Shown here piece after piece: positions 18,324 through 25,203 of a stretch of DNA of 64,000 nucleotides. The stretch's first letter is position 1; the number at the start of each line of letters is the position of its first letter. Origin of the DNA: Deltaproteobacteria bacterium (GTDB taxonomy: Bacteria; Bdellovibrionota; FAC87; UBA2466); NCBI GenBank assembly GCA_016196825.1, contig JACPWY010000010.1, positions 62,001 through 126,000 on the forward strand, in the 5' to 3' direction. A program made the position numbers and the translations under genes. The notes under the pieces are model-generated. The model did not search any database. It had not been told where the DNA came from and saw nothing but the letters and a program-made list of their open reading frames with translations.

Positions 18324-18949
18324 TTTAGCTGACTGAGGTCGACAGATTTTACGGCCTGCAACAGCCGTTTGCGCACATTTTCATCCAAGGATGCCAGGTC
18401 TCCATCTCCAAAAAAACAGAGGGCCTTCAGTGTGATCTGCGGATTGAATTGGCCTTTGTAAATCTTGATCGCCGCAGACAACGCCGCAAGAAGGGAAACA
18501 CCCGAGGCAATGATCGCATCCATATCAACATAATCCTTTGCCTCCGACCGCTGCTGAACGACGGCTGCTTTGGTTCCGGCAAGATCCATCAGCGAAGCAA
18601 TTTGAAGCTGATTGTCGGGACACACAACCGGCGGTGCCACTCGACCTAATTGAGGAACCCCAAAGAATGAAACTTTCACAGGCCCCGTCACGTTCACCAA
18701 ACAGGTCAATGTATCCTTCTCTTGCTGCAGAATCTCCGCCCCGGACAGAAATGGAATGGACGAAAAAAGCTCCGCGGACCGAAATGAACGCCCCCCAAAA
18801 AAATCAAAATCCACGGACTGGCGGTGGCCCAAATGCAGGGCAATCGCCGTCCCACCGTAAAGCACAAAATCCTTTGGGACGGCTGCGAGCTCCTTCCATA
18901 GCGATTGCTGAGCCTTCGGTAAGATATCCGTACGCGGCTTAAAGGGCAT
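18320..18949 (-). CDS. AbiEii/AbiGii-like nucleotidyltransferase
   Basis: A 209-residue protein of the nucleotidyltransferase superfamily used by AbiE-type toxin-antitoxin systems. Visible: LYGGTAIALHLGHRQSVDFDFF (about 29-50), the G-G-T-A and D-x-D motif of this fold, and the LAGTKAAVVQQRSEAKDYVD segment (about 123-142), the family's Ala-Lys-Arg/Lys-D-Y block. AbiEii toxins modify tRNA or GTP-dependent targets; target unknown here. ATG 18949 gives a full N terminus. It precedes the small partner with a 4-bp overlap. Confidence 0.85.
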   Translation of the reverse strand: MPFKPRTDILPKAQQSLWKELAAVPKDFVLYGGTAIALHLGHRQSVDFDFFGGRSFRSAELFSSIPFLSGAEILQQEKDTLTCLVNVTGPVKVSFFGVPQLGRVAPPVVCPDNQLQIASLMDLAGTKAAVVQQRSEAKDYVDMDAIIASGVSLLAALSAAIKIYKGQFNPQITLKALCFFGDGDLASLDENVRKRLLQAVKSVDLSQLK

Positions 18950-19099
18950 GCTTCATCATAGCTGAGGCTCTTGCCTCAAGGCAAAACCAGTGGAAAAAGA
19001 AGCTCGCGGCTAACTCAGGCAGCGCTTCGATCGAGGGCTGCGCCTCCCCTCCCCCTTCAGTAAACGCCGCCAAGAGTATAAGCGTAATAAAGAAAAGTG

Positions 19100-19906
19100 C
19101 TACTGGACCGTCCTCACCAAACGCAACCCCACACCGATGTCGCGATTCTCCGCCCAAACCGCATAACGGTTGGCGGACCGCAAAAGCCGGGCAACGCTGC
19201 CCCACCTGCCGCCGCGCATGACCCGCCAGTAGCCTGAAGTCTCGTTCAATGGATCGACACTAGCGAGGCCAGATAGATCGTCTAGATATAAGTCTTGCAC
19301 AAACTCCCATACGTTTCCGTTCATATCGTAGAGCCCTAGCGCATTCGCTCCACGGGTTCCAACTGCGTGGGTCTTCCCTCCAGAGTTCTCAGTAAACCAG
19401 GCGAAATCACCGAGTTTACCAACATCATTCCCAAAAAAATAAGCACTCTGCATTTCCTCACTGGAAATCGCATTGCCTCCGCGAGCTGAATACTCCCATT
19501 CGGCTTCGGTGGGTAGGCGATACCTGTACCCACCCCCCCCATGGCGCGCGTTCAACCTCTTAATGAATTCTTGAGCATCATTCCAGGAAACAGTTTCCAC
19601 GGGGAGATTGGCACCCTTGAAATGGGAAGGATTACTCTTCATGACCTTTTTCCAAAGGCTCTGAGTCACTTCGGTCGTCTGGATTTGAAAGGGCTTTGTG
19701 AGTGTTACCTCTCGCTGTTTCTCATTGCTCTCATGTTCCACCTCGCCCTCGGGGCTTCCCATCTTGAAGGTCCCTGGTTTTACAGGAACAAATTCAAAGT
19801 ATTTTTGACTGGCGTCAATAGATCGAATCTCAGGACTCTCACCCAACGATACCTTCTGAACAGCCCCCAAAATCGCAAAACATAAAACCAACCCAAAACT
19901 TTTCAT
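19100..19906 (-). CDS. Secreted SUMF1/formylglycine-generating-enzyme-like protein
   Basis: A 268-residue protein with an N-terminal signal peptide (MKSFGLVLCFAILGAVQKVSLG; ATG 19906 follows AGGAGG at 8 nt). The mature part is an FGE-sulfatase fold: FKMGSPEGE, VTQSLWKKVM, LPVETVSWNDAQEFIKRLN, YRLPTEAEWEYSARGG, NALGLYDMNGNVWEFVQDLY and RGGRWGS, ending GVGLRLVRT. True formylglycine generators need paired cysteines in the active site; no Cys pair is visible in the mature sequence here, so formylglycine formation is unlikely. A binding or structural role, as in many secreted SUMF1 relatives, is more likely. Confidence 0.9.
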   Translation of the reverse strand: MKSFGLVLCFAILGAVQKVSLGESPEIRSIDASQKYFEFVPVKPGTFKMGSPEGEVEHESNEKQREVTLTKPFQIQTTEVTQSLWKKVMKSNPSHFKGANLPVETVSWNDAQEFIKRLNARHGGGGYRYRLPTEAEWEYSARGGNAISSEEMQSAYFFGNDVGKLGDFAWFTENSGGKTHAVGTRGANALGLYDMNGNVWEFVQDLYLDDLSGLASVDPLNETSGYWRVMRGGRWGSVARLLRSANRYAVWAENRDIGVGLRLVRTVQ

Positions 19907-19972
19907 GAAATCCTCCTCAAGATTGAATCCCAAAACTTTAACTCCGTTTTATCCAAAATTCTTTGCGCAGCG

Positions 19973-19992
19973 TGTTTACGGAAGTGTAAACA
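19973..19992. promoter_or_regulatory. Inverted repeat upstream of the SUMF1-like gene
   Basis: TGTTTAC and GTAAACA are perfect 7-bp arms around a 6-nt spacer, about 70 bp upstream of the AGGAGG/ATG of the SUMF1-like gene. The spacing suits an operator for that gene. Confidence 0.35.
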
Positions 19993-20054
19993 TCGCTCAT
20001 TCTACAAGTCCGCAGGTTCACAATCTTTTTCCTGCTCGGAACCAGAGGAACGGA

Positions 20055-20291
20055 ACAAAAGATGGCGCTGAAATTGATCTGATTTTCGATAGGCCAGGAG
20101 CCAAGACCGCGCTCATTGAAATCAAGTCAAAGAAAAGAGTGGACGAACGCGACACGCGAACGCTCGAACAATTTTTGGCAGATAAGAAGAACAGCCAAGG
20201 TTTTCTATTCTCTCTCGATCCCACTCCCAAAAAAATCGGAAGCGTGCTCGCCGCTCCCTGGCAGAGGGGGCTTTCCGAGGTTGGACTTTGG
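20055..20291 (+). pseudogene. 3' remnant of a DUF4143-type ATP-binding protein
   Basis: About 79 codons starting TKDGAEIDLIFDR and running through TALIEIKSKKRVDERDTRTLEQFL, LDPTPKKIGSVLAAPWQRGLSEVGL. This is the C-terminal nuclease-like/DUF4143 end of AAA ATPases: their G-A-E-I/V-D, then L-I-E-I-K-S, then APWQ-x-G-L. The Walker A/B region is missing and the upstream sequence is unrelated, so the fragment is a deletion remnant. It has no own stop: the frame runs on across the convergent cyclophilin gene. It lies in the 403-bp gap between the SUMF1-like and cyclophilin genes. Confidence 0.6.
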
Positions 20292-20309
20292 GGGCCGCTT
20301 TTAACGGCT

Positions 20310-20840
20310 TCATTTCACAGAGACTTTGGTCATCTTGTCGCCCTGTTTGATTTGCTTCACGGCGTCCATGCCCTTCGTCACCTGGCCAAAGACGGTGTAG
20401 TTATTGTCAAGATGAGGGTGACGACCAAGCGAGATGTAGAACTGAGAATCGGCCGAGTTGGGATCAGTAGCCCGCGCCATGGCGAGAGTCCCTTCCACAT
20501 GCTGGCGCGAATTAAATTCCGCCGCAAGGTTTTGGCCGGAGCCGCCCGTGCCGTTGCCGACGGGATCGCCGCCTTGGACCACAAAGCCCGGCACCACGCG
20601 ATGGAACGTCAGGCCGTCATAGAATCCCTTTTTCGCCAGCTCCGAAATGCGCGCCACCGTCTTAGGGGCGTCCGTTCCATAAAGCTCAATCTCAATATTC
20701 CCGTATTTGGTTTCGATCGTCATATTCGTTTCCTTTCCACCGCCGGTTGCAACCGGCGTTTTTTCGGCCTCCTTCTGACATTTGCAAGAGGACAAAAGGC
20801 CCAACACGCTCACAAAGAGTAAGACTTGAGAGATTCGCAT
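20310..20840 (-). CDS. Cyclophilin-type peptidyl-prolyl isomerase, lipoprotein form
   Basis: A 176-residue protein: a lipoprotein signal (MRISQVLLFVSVLGLLSSC) then a compact cyclophilin domain with TFHRVVPGFVVQGGDP and ADSQFYISLG, the active-site Arg and ligand motifs. The start codon lies 5 nt beyond a foldback element whose arm holds the only purine-rich candidate ribosome site (GGGGA, 9 nt upstream). An internal ATG at 20723 (MTIETKYGN) has AAAGGAAACGAAT in front of it and would give a cytoplasmic form. Catalyses proline cis-trans isomerisation; the lipoprotein form would act in the periplasm. Confidence 0.93.
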   Translation of the reverse strand: MRISQVLLFVSVLGLLSSCKCQKEAEKTPVATGGGKETNMTIETKYGNIEIELYGTDAPKTVARISELAKKGFYDGLTFHRVVPGFVVQGGDPVGNGTGGSGQNLAAEFNSRQHVEGTLAMARATDPNSADSQFYISLGRHPHLDNNYTVFGQVTKGMDAVKQIKQGDKMTKVSVK

Positions 20841-20843
20841 CTA

Positions 20844-21023
20844 GCAGTTCCCCGAAAAACCCCATTTGGGGTAAAAAAATGCCTTTTCGACTACGCCATC
20901 GTCGGACTCACAAAATGTCCTCACCGGCCACTCCGTGGCCGCCTCCGGGCATTTTGTTCGCCCTCCTTGTCTCGTTCGAAAAATCATTTTTTTCCTCCCA
21001 AAGCGGGTTTTTCGGGGAACTGC
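20844..21023. repeat. 180-bp foldback element, copy 1
   Basis: The ends are perfect 19-bp inverted repeats: GCAGTTCCCCGAAAAACCC on the left, its complement on the right. Inside, AAAAAAATG/CATTTTTTT arms, an outer ACAAAATGTCC/GGGCATTTTGT stem (10/11) and a central CGGCCAC-TCC-GTGGCCG hairpin continue the fold. About 150 bp of the core also occurs inverted at 38732-38903. Here it fills the gap between the cyclophilin start codon and the end of the trans-sulfuration enzyme gene. No coding content is credible. No direct repeat is visible just outside the ends. Confidence 0.85.
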
Positions 21024-21030
21024 AGATTTT

Positions 21031-22185
21031 TTACCTCAAAGCCCTCTCAAAGTCAGCGATCAGATCCCCAGAGTCCTCAAGACCCACCGAGACCCGGATC
21101 AATGTGTCGGAAAGGCCCATCCGAACCCGCTCCTCGGGCTTCACTCCCGAATGAGAGGTCGTGGCCGGACGCGTGACCAGCGTTTCCACCCCTCCGAGAG
21201 AGGGCGCCGAAAAGGCCAGTTTGAGGCGCCCCATGAAGGCGTCGGCCTCGGCCGTCGAGCCATCAAAATCCAGCGAAACCATGGCTCCAAATCCACGCAG
21301 AACCCGCTTCGCCCGCTCAAAGTCGGGGTGAGATTTGAGGCCTGGATAGATCACGCGCTTGAGTCGCTTGTGGCCCTCAAGCGCCGAGGCCAACTTAAAC
21401 GCCGTTGCGTTCTGTTCGCGCACGCGAATCGGAAGCGTTTTCAAGCCGCGATTCAAGAGAAAGCAGGCGTGGGGATCGAGGCAGCCCCCCAGGTGGTTCA
21501 AAAGGTTCGTCACCCCGGTGATAACCTTCTTCCTCCCCACTGCGCACCCCGCGGTGATGTCAGTGTGGCCATTCAGATACTTGGTTGCACTGTGCAGAAC
21601 AAGGTCGAACCCCATTTCCAGCGGAGTGCAATTGATGGGCGAAGGGAACGTGTTGTCGACCATCGAAACAAGCCCGTTCTTCTTGGCAAACTCCGCGATC
21701 GCGATCAGATCGGGGACTCTCAATAAAGGATTGGAGGTCGATTCCACATAAATGGCTTTAACCTTCTTATCCACCAGACCGGACAGCGCCGACAGATCCT
21801 GCGCGTCGAAAAACCTCACCTCTCGCCCAAAGCCCGCGAATTCGTGGGAGAGAAAGTGATGGGTCCCTCCATAGAGCCCCTCTTGCGCCAACAATATCTC
21901 ACCCGCCCCTACCGTATGGAGAAGCGCGGTGGTGATGGCCGCCATTCCTGATGCCGTCACGATTGCCGCTTCACCACGCTCGAGCGCCGCGATCTTTTCG
22001 TTCACACAGAGGTGATTCGGAGAGTTGTTGAGGCGTAGATACCGAATGTCGTTGTAATCGGTTTCGCCCCCATATTCATACGTGCTGCTCTGAAAAATCG
22101 GCAGGGTGATCGCGCCGCCAATCGAGGGGCACGGCTCGCCCGCATGAATTGCGCGCGTAGCCGGGGACCATTCATTGTCATTCAT
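21031..22185 (-). CDS. PLP-dependent trans-sulfuration enzyme (cystathionine gamma-synthase/lyase family)
   Basis: A 384-residue PLP enzyme. The N-terminal half has SSTYEYGG, ESTSNPLLRVPDL, MVDNTFPSP, and SATKYLNGHTD with the Schiff-base lysine (about residue 200). The C-terminal domain contains LGGVETLVTRPATTSH, found in synthases and lyases alike. Substrate preference (cystathionine gamma-synthase, gamma-lyase or methionine gamma-lyase) is not decided by sequence reading. ATG overlaps the Rieske stop by 4 nt, so it is the last gene of the ferredoxin/PP2C/DUF2203/Rieske operon. Confidence 0.92.
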   Translation of the reverse strand: MNDNEWSPATRAIHAGEPCPSIGGAITLPIFQSSTYEYGGETDYNDIRYLRLNNSPNHLCVNEKIAALERGEAAIVTASGMAAITTALLHTVGAGEILLAQEGLYGGTHHFLSHEFAGFGREVRFFDAQDLSALSGLVDKKVKAIYVESTSNPLLRVPDLIAIAEFAKKNGLVSMVDNTFPSPINCTPLEMGFDLVLHSATKYLNGHTDITAGCAVGRKKVITGVTNLLNHLGGCLDPHACFLLNRGLKTLPIRVREQNATAFKLASALEGHKRLKRVIYPGLKSHPDFERAKRVLRGFGAMVSLDFDGSTAEADAFMGRLKLAFSAPSLGGVETLVTRPATTSHSGVKPEERVRMGLSDTLIRVSVGLEDSGDLIADFERALR

Positions 22186-22538
22186 ACCAACTCCGGATTC
22201 TCCGGCAACTCAACGACAATTCGAGAGCCATCGTCGATCACCGTAAAGGTATTCAGTTGGGCCCCCACACACGGTCCCGCCGTGCATTCCCCGGTCTCAA
22301 ATTCATAGATCGCTCCGTGCATGTGGCACTGAAACCGCGTCCCCTCCTCATTGAGGACATTGCCGTCTCCACAATCGAGGTTGATCGGGACGTGCTTACA
22401 CAGATTCTGGTAGGCGAAATAGCGCCCGCCCGCAAAGGCCACCACTCCCTGAACGAGCCGTCCCCCCACATCCCCTTCAAATGTCACCGCCGCCTTGTTT
22501 ATGAACTCACTCTTGGGAATCGCCACTGCACACTTCAC
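22182..22538 (-). CDS. Rieske [2Fe-2S] ferredoxin-like protein
   Basis: A 118-residue single-domain Rieske protein: CKHVPINLDCG and CHMHGAIYEFETGECTAGPC supply the two Cys-x-His and Cys-x2-His ligand boxes (the first is atypical, C-K-H). The start is taken as GTG 22538, which overlaps the DUF2203 stop (TGA) as GTGA; an earlier in-frame ATG lies inside the previous gene. Small Rieske proteins like this pass electrons to dioxygenases or other partners. Fourth gene of the five-gene operon, and itself coupled to the trans-sulfuration gene. Confidence 0.88.
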   Translation of the reverse strand: MKCAVAIPKSEFINKAAVTFEGDVGGRLVQGVVAFAGGRYFAYQNLCKHVPINLDCGDGNVLNEEGTRFQCHMHGAIYEFETGECTAGPCVGAQLNTFTVIDDGSRIVVELPENPELV

Positions 22539-22903
22539 GACGGATGGAGCTCCAACTTCTTGCGCGCCGTAAACCCATCTTTGTAGCCATGAAAGAACTC
22601 GATATCGTGTTCCGGGAAGTGCCAGCAAAAATACCCCTCACCGCTGTCAAAATCGACCAGCCACATCCCTTTCGCCTCACACCCCAACTTCTGAATCTTC
22701 TGGTGCCAGTTCTGAATGACGTGTTGGATCTGCTCCTCGATCGCCGCGCGCTTTCTTTTGTCGCTCATGTAGCGACCCTGGGTGGAGAGCAGGGTGATGT
22801 CCTCTTTCGCCGCCTTCGTGATCCGCCGCACAACGGGGAGCAAGTGACGAGCTTCATCGAGAGTAAAAAAACGCTTCTTATTGATTTCGTGCAATGAGCC
22901 CAT
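22535..22903 (-). CDS. DUF2203 family protein
   Basis: A 122-residue soluble helical protein matching DUF2203: FTLDEARHLLPVVRRIT at the N terminus, coiled-coil helices in the middle, then GMWLVDFDSGEGYFCWHFPEHDIEFFHGY. The conserved V-D-F-x-S-x-x-x-x-x-x-C-W motif is present. Function of the family is unknown. The ATG shares a base with the upstream PP2C stop (TGATG) and its own stop overlaps the Rieske GTG, so it is translationally coupled on both sides. Confidence 0.85.
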   Translation of the reverse strand: MGSLHEINKKRFFTLDEARHLLPVVRRITKAAKEDITLLSTQGRYMSDKRKRAAIEEQIQHVIQNWHQKIQKLGCEAKGMWLVDFDSGEGYFCWHFPEHDIEFFHGYKDGFTARKKLELHPS

Positions 22904-23571
22904 CAGCCAAACGTTATCTCCATAAAGATCACCGTCACGTTATCAGATTCATCGCGTTGCGTCGCCACATGGCAAAGCCTCTGCACGACATCCGTAGGCA
23001 CCGAATCACACTTCTCAATCACCGTCACTATCTCCTGAGCGCTGAGCTGCTTGTGGAGCCCATCGGTGCTCAATAAGAAACGCTGGGTACCGGAAAAGGG
23101 GAGAAACTCAGACTGCACCTTCAGTGGAATCATCTCATCTGGCATGCCGACATAATCTGAGAGGACGGTGTTCTGCATCGACTCCTCATAACTCTCATGA
23201 TCCTCCGTGAGCTGCCGCAACATCTTTCCGGTGAAATGGTAGCAGCGGGAATCTCCCACATGGGCCAGCTGAAGGCCGTCCTTCTTCACTTCAACAGCCG
23301 TGAAGGTCGTCCCCATCAATGGATCACCGAAATTCTTAATCGAAAAATCGACGAGCTCCTTTTGCGCTAAGTCGATCGCCTTTCGAAGGGTCACACCCTC
23401 GGCCCGTGAACGGTGGACCCGCTCGACAACCATGCGCGACGCGATATCGCCATGTAAACCACCGCCCACTCCATCTGCCACCGCGTAAAGACCCAGCGGC
23501 TCATCGACGATGAGCGCATCCTCGTTCTTCTTGCGCGTACCGATGTGGGTGTAGGAGGCGACCTTAACCAT
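22903..23571 (-). CDS. PP2C-type serine/threonine phosphatase
   Basis: A 222-residue soluble PPM/PP2C catalytic domain. Motifs: THIGTRKKNEDALIVD (metal Asp), LYAVADGVGGGLHGDIAS, MGTTFTAV, LAHVGDSRCYHF, LTEDH, LLSTDGLHKQL and ESDNVTVIFM, the complete set for metal-dependent catalysis. Start chosen at ATG 23571, 2 nt after the ferredoxin stop; a GTG two codons upstream is possible. No kinase gene is in this operon; a second PP2C lies at 33.2 kb. Likely signalling role, target unknown. Confidence 0.93.
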   Translation of the reverse strand: MVKVASYTHIGTRKKNEDALIVDEPLGLYAVADGVGGGLHGDIASRMVVERVHRSRAEGVTLRKAIDLAQKELVDFSIKNFGDPLMGTTFTAVEVKKDGLQLAHVGDSRCYHFTGKMLRQLTEDHESYEESMQNTVLSDYVGMPDEMIPLKVQSEFLPFSGTQRFLLSTDGLHKQLSAQEIVTVIEKCDSVPTDVVQRLCHVATQRDESDNVTVIFMEITFG

Positions 23572-23573
23572 CG

Positions 23574-23816
23574 TCACGATAGTAGAATGATTTCCAAATT
23601 GCGGAAACACCGGATTTGGCAGGCCCGCTTTCTCTGTCGCCCCCCCTCTTCGACGACCTCGACCAGGCAGGTTCCACAAATTCCCAGCCCCGAACAGTGG
23701 ATCCCCCGGTTCGGACTCTGGCCGTTCTCTATCAACACGTTGCGAAGTGTGGCTCCCCGAGCACAATTCATTTTGCTCATCACGGCTCCCAATCTTACGG
23801 TCAGTTGAATTTCCAT
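23574..23816 (-). CDS. [2Fe-2S] ferredoxin-like protein
   Basis: An 80-residue plant-type ferredoxin fold: RGATLRNVLIENGQ then HCSGLGICGTCLVEVVEEG and a fourth cysteine in RKRACQIRC. The C-x5-C-x2-C spacing matches the ferredoxin domain of the corrinoid-activating/XylT group more than photosynthetic ferredoxins. First gene of the operon leading into PP2C, with only 2 nt between stop and next ATG. ATG 23816 is the first codon giving a plausible length; the frame extends 17 codons upstream without a better start. Electron carrier, partner unknown, possibly the Rieske protein. Confidence 0.85.
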   Translation of the reverse strand: MEIQLTVRLGAVMSKMNCARGATLRNVLIENGQSPNRGIHCSGLGICGTCLVEVVEEGGRQRKRACQIRCFRNLEIILLS

Positions 23817-23826
23817 AGCCCGATCG

Positions 23827-23842
23827 CCCCCACTATAGGGGG
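23827..23842. promoter_or_regulatory. CCCCC-actata-GGGGG inverted repeat upstream of ferredoxin start
   Basis: Perfect 5-bp G/C arms around ACTATA, 11 bp upstream of the ferredoxin ATG (minus strand). The position would put it in the leader, near the ribosome site, where a hairpin could affect initiation. A G-rich stretch (CACCCCCCACCC) follows on the left. Regulatory role is inference only. Confidence 0.3.
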
Positions 23843-24091
23843 TAGACAGCCTGTTTACACCCCCCACCCTAAGCCCTGATTTCTGAACAACTATTCCCCG
23901 TCTAACAAGTGTCTAAATGTTGATAATTGCTGGGTTTATTGCGCTGTGTTACCCTGTAATCTGATAAGGGGCAGCGGAGTCAATCAAAAGGACAACCCCC
24001 GAAACCAGATCTCAGGTCAAGGACACCCCTCCTTTGACCGGTCCATTTATGGATTCCGCTGCCCCATCTTTCGTGCTACCCCAACCACTCG

Positions 24092-24751
24092 ATGAATCCA
24101 TACTCACTCTCGGTCGACTACTCCGACACGCAGCCGTCTTTGGCCTTGAATCGCCTGGAGGGCGAGAAGATCGGCGCGCTAGTCGCCGAAACTCTGGCCT
24201 CCGACCATGCGCTTGAGACCATGCTCCCCAGCATCGATGAGCTCCTCACGAAATTCGGATTGGGCCTGATCGACATCGGCCTCTTCGTGACCACCTCAGG
24301 CCCCGGCTCATTCACCGGACTCCGATCCTCCTACGCCTCCCTCAAAGCGCTCGCGCGGGTCCACGGCCAGACCATCCTCGCCGTGGCGTGTGATGAAGTG
24401 CGAGCCCTCTCCTGGATCGAGATGACAGGGCGGAACGAAAACGTCCTACTCGCGACACAGATGGGAAAGACAAAGGCCGTGCTTTCAACTTATCGGATAG
24501 GCGAGGGGATCGTTTCACGCGCTCTCATCGAATCGACTGCGAACCTTGCGACTCCTATTCTCACGAATGAGACAATTCTTTTCGGTGTCACCGCGGACAA
24601 CCGCTCGCTCATCCACCACCCCTCCCGCGCCAGCGACAGCGCCCGCTACGCCTCGCGCGCCAAAAGCCGCATTCTCGCCAAGGGCGCAATCGAGATCGCG
24701 ACTCTCGAGCCCGATTACTACGGCGACAAGTGGGCGCACCCCTCGAAGTAA
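24092..24751 (+). CDS. tsaB: tRNA threonylcarbamoyladenosine biosynthesis protein TsaB
   Basis: A 219-residue protein of the ASKHA fold that scaffolds TsaD for t6A37 synthesis on ANN-reading tRNAs. The signature TTSGPGSFTGLRSSYASLKALA is present at about 66-87, with LSVDYSDTQPSLAL at the N terminus matching the D-T-x-T phosphate-binding loop in weakened form (SDTQ). The C-terminal third is variable, ending EPDYYGDKWAHPSK. ATG 24092 gives the full N-terminal strand. Stand-alone gene: tsaD, tsaC and tsaE are not in this window. Confidence 0.93.
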   Translation: MNPYSLSVDYSDTQPSLALNRLEGEKIGALVAETLASDHALETMLPSIDELLTKFGLGLIDIGLFVTTSGPGSFTGLRSSYASLKALARVHGQTILAVACDEVRALSWIEMTGRNENVLLATQMGKTKAVLSTYRIGEGIVSRALIESTANLATPILTNETILFGVTADNRSLIHHPSRASDSARYASRAKSRILAKGAIEIATLEPDYYGDKWAHPSK

Positions 24752-24816
24752 GATTTCAATTCGAACATTTTGCATTCACTGCCAGACGGCACGGGAGAAG
24801 TTCTTTAAGTTTTGCG

Positions 24817-24829
24817 AAGGATTTTCACT
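24817..24829. repeat. Left 13-bp direct repeat flanking the toxin-antitoxin cassette
   Basis: AAGGATTTTCACT. An identical copy lies at 25512-25524. The pair brackets the whole RelE-type module and its short downstream frame, spacing 695 bp. Such bracketing suggests insertion as a cassette, but a copy-number or junction analysis is needed. Confidence 0.5.
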
Positions 24830-24869
24830 ACTGGCGTTTTCCTTTTGACGTGCGACTGGAGTGGCTTTC

Positions 24870-24959
24870 CTAGGGAAAACCCGGCTTCTCTTCGAGAAGA
24901 AACGTTTCCAGCTTTTCCAAAAACCGCAACTTGTCTCTGGGAGCCATTTCAATCTTCAT
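24870..24959 (-). CDS. Short ORF downstream of the RelE-type toxin, 29 codons
   Basis: MKIEMAPRDKLRFLEKLETF then a short tail. It begins 4 bp after the toxin's stop codon. The content is amphipathic and typical of real coding sequence, not random. It may be the N-terminal piece of a larger helical protein, cut short, or an independent small protein. The region right of it (24752-24869) looks non-coding. Confidence 0.35.
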   Translation of the reverse strand: MKIEMAPRDKLRFLEKLETFLLEEKPGFP

Positions 24960-24963
24960 AGAT

Positions 24964-25203
24964 TTATTTGCGATGCCCGATCTTAACAATAAGGACTGTT
25001 TCTCCATCAATCACATAGATTACTCTGAAATCGCCTACTCTTAATCGTCTGCACCCTTTCAGACTGTAGCGCAGAGGTTTTCCAAATTCGACGGGGTTAC
25101 GTTTAAGCTTATCTTCAATTGCTTTCTTGATCCGGTTTTTGGCAGATCCTAACTTTGGGATGTCTTCCTGAACAACGCACTCTAGATACTCGATTCTATA
25201 CAT
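24964..25203 (-). CDS. RelE/ParE-family toxin
   Basis: A 79-residue mRNA-interferase fold: MYRIEYLECVVQEDIPKLG, helix KNRIKKAIEDKLKRNP, then GKPLRYSLKGCRRLRVGDFRVIYVIDGETVLIVKIGHRK. The family's R-L-R-V-G-x-Y/F-R-V-I-Y core is intact, and a C-terminal HR matches the usual catalytic H/R end. It follows the antitoxin gene with no gap: antitoxin stop TAG directly precedes the ATG. In known RelE systems it cleaves mRNA at the ribosome A site. Confidence 0.93.
   Translation of the reverse strand: MYRIEYLECVVQEDIPKLGSAKNRIKKAIEDKLKRNPVEFGKPLRYSLKGCRRLRVGDFRVIYVIDGETVLIVKIGHRK

Noticed and set aside
18963-18978. TGAGGC-TCTT-GCCTCA stem
   Set aside because: Perfect 6-bp stem but no T-run on either side, so not called a terminator.
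18939-19205. 88-codon frame on the minus strand
   Set aside because: Overlaps the 3' end of the SUMF1-like gene in another frame; no start signal or recognisable content.
20826-21176. Open frames inside foldback copy 1
   Set aside because: The frames are an effect of the repeat composition; the same frames appear in the other copy without conserved codon use.
23920-23970. Promoter search upstream of tsaB (TTGATA near 23920)
   Set aside because: No -10 box at a fitting distance, so no promoter is claimed.
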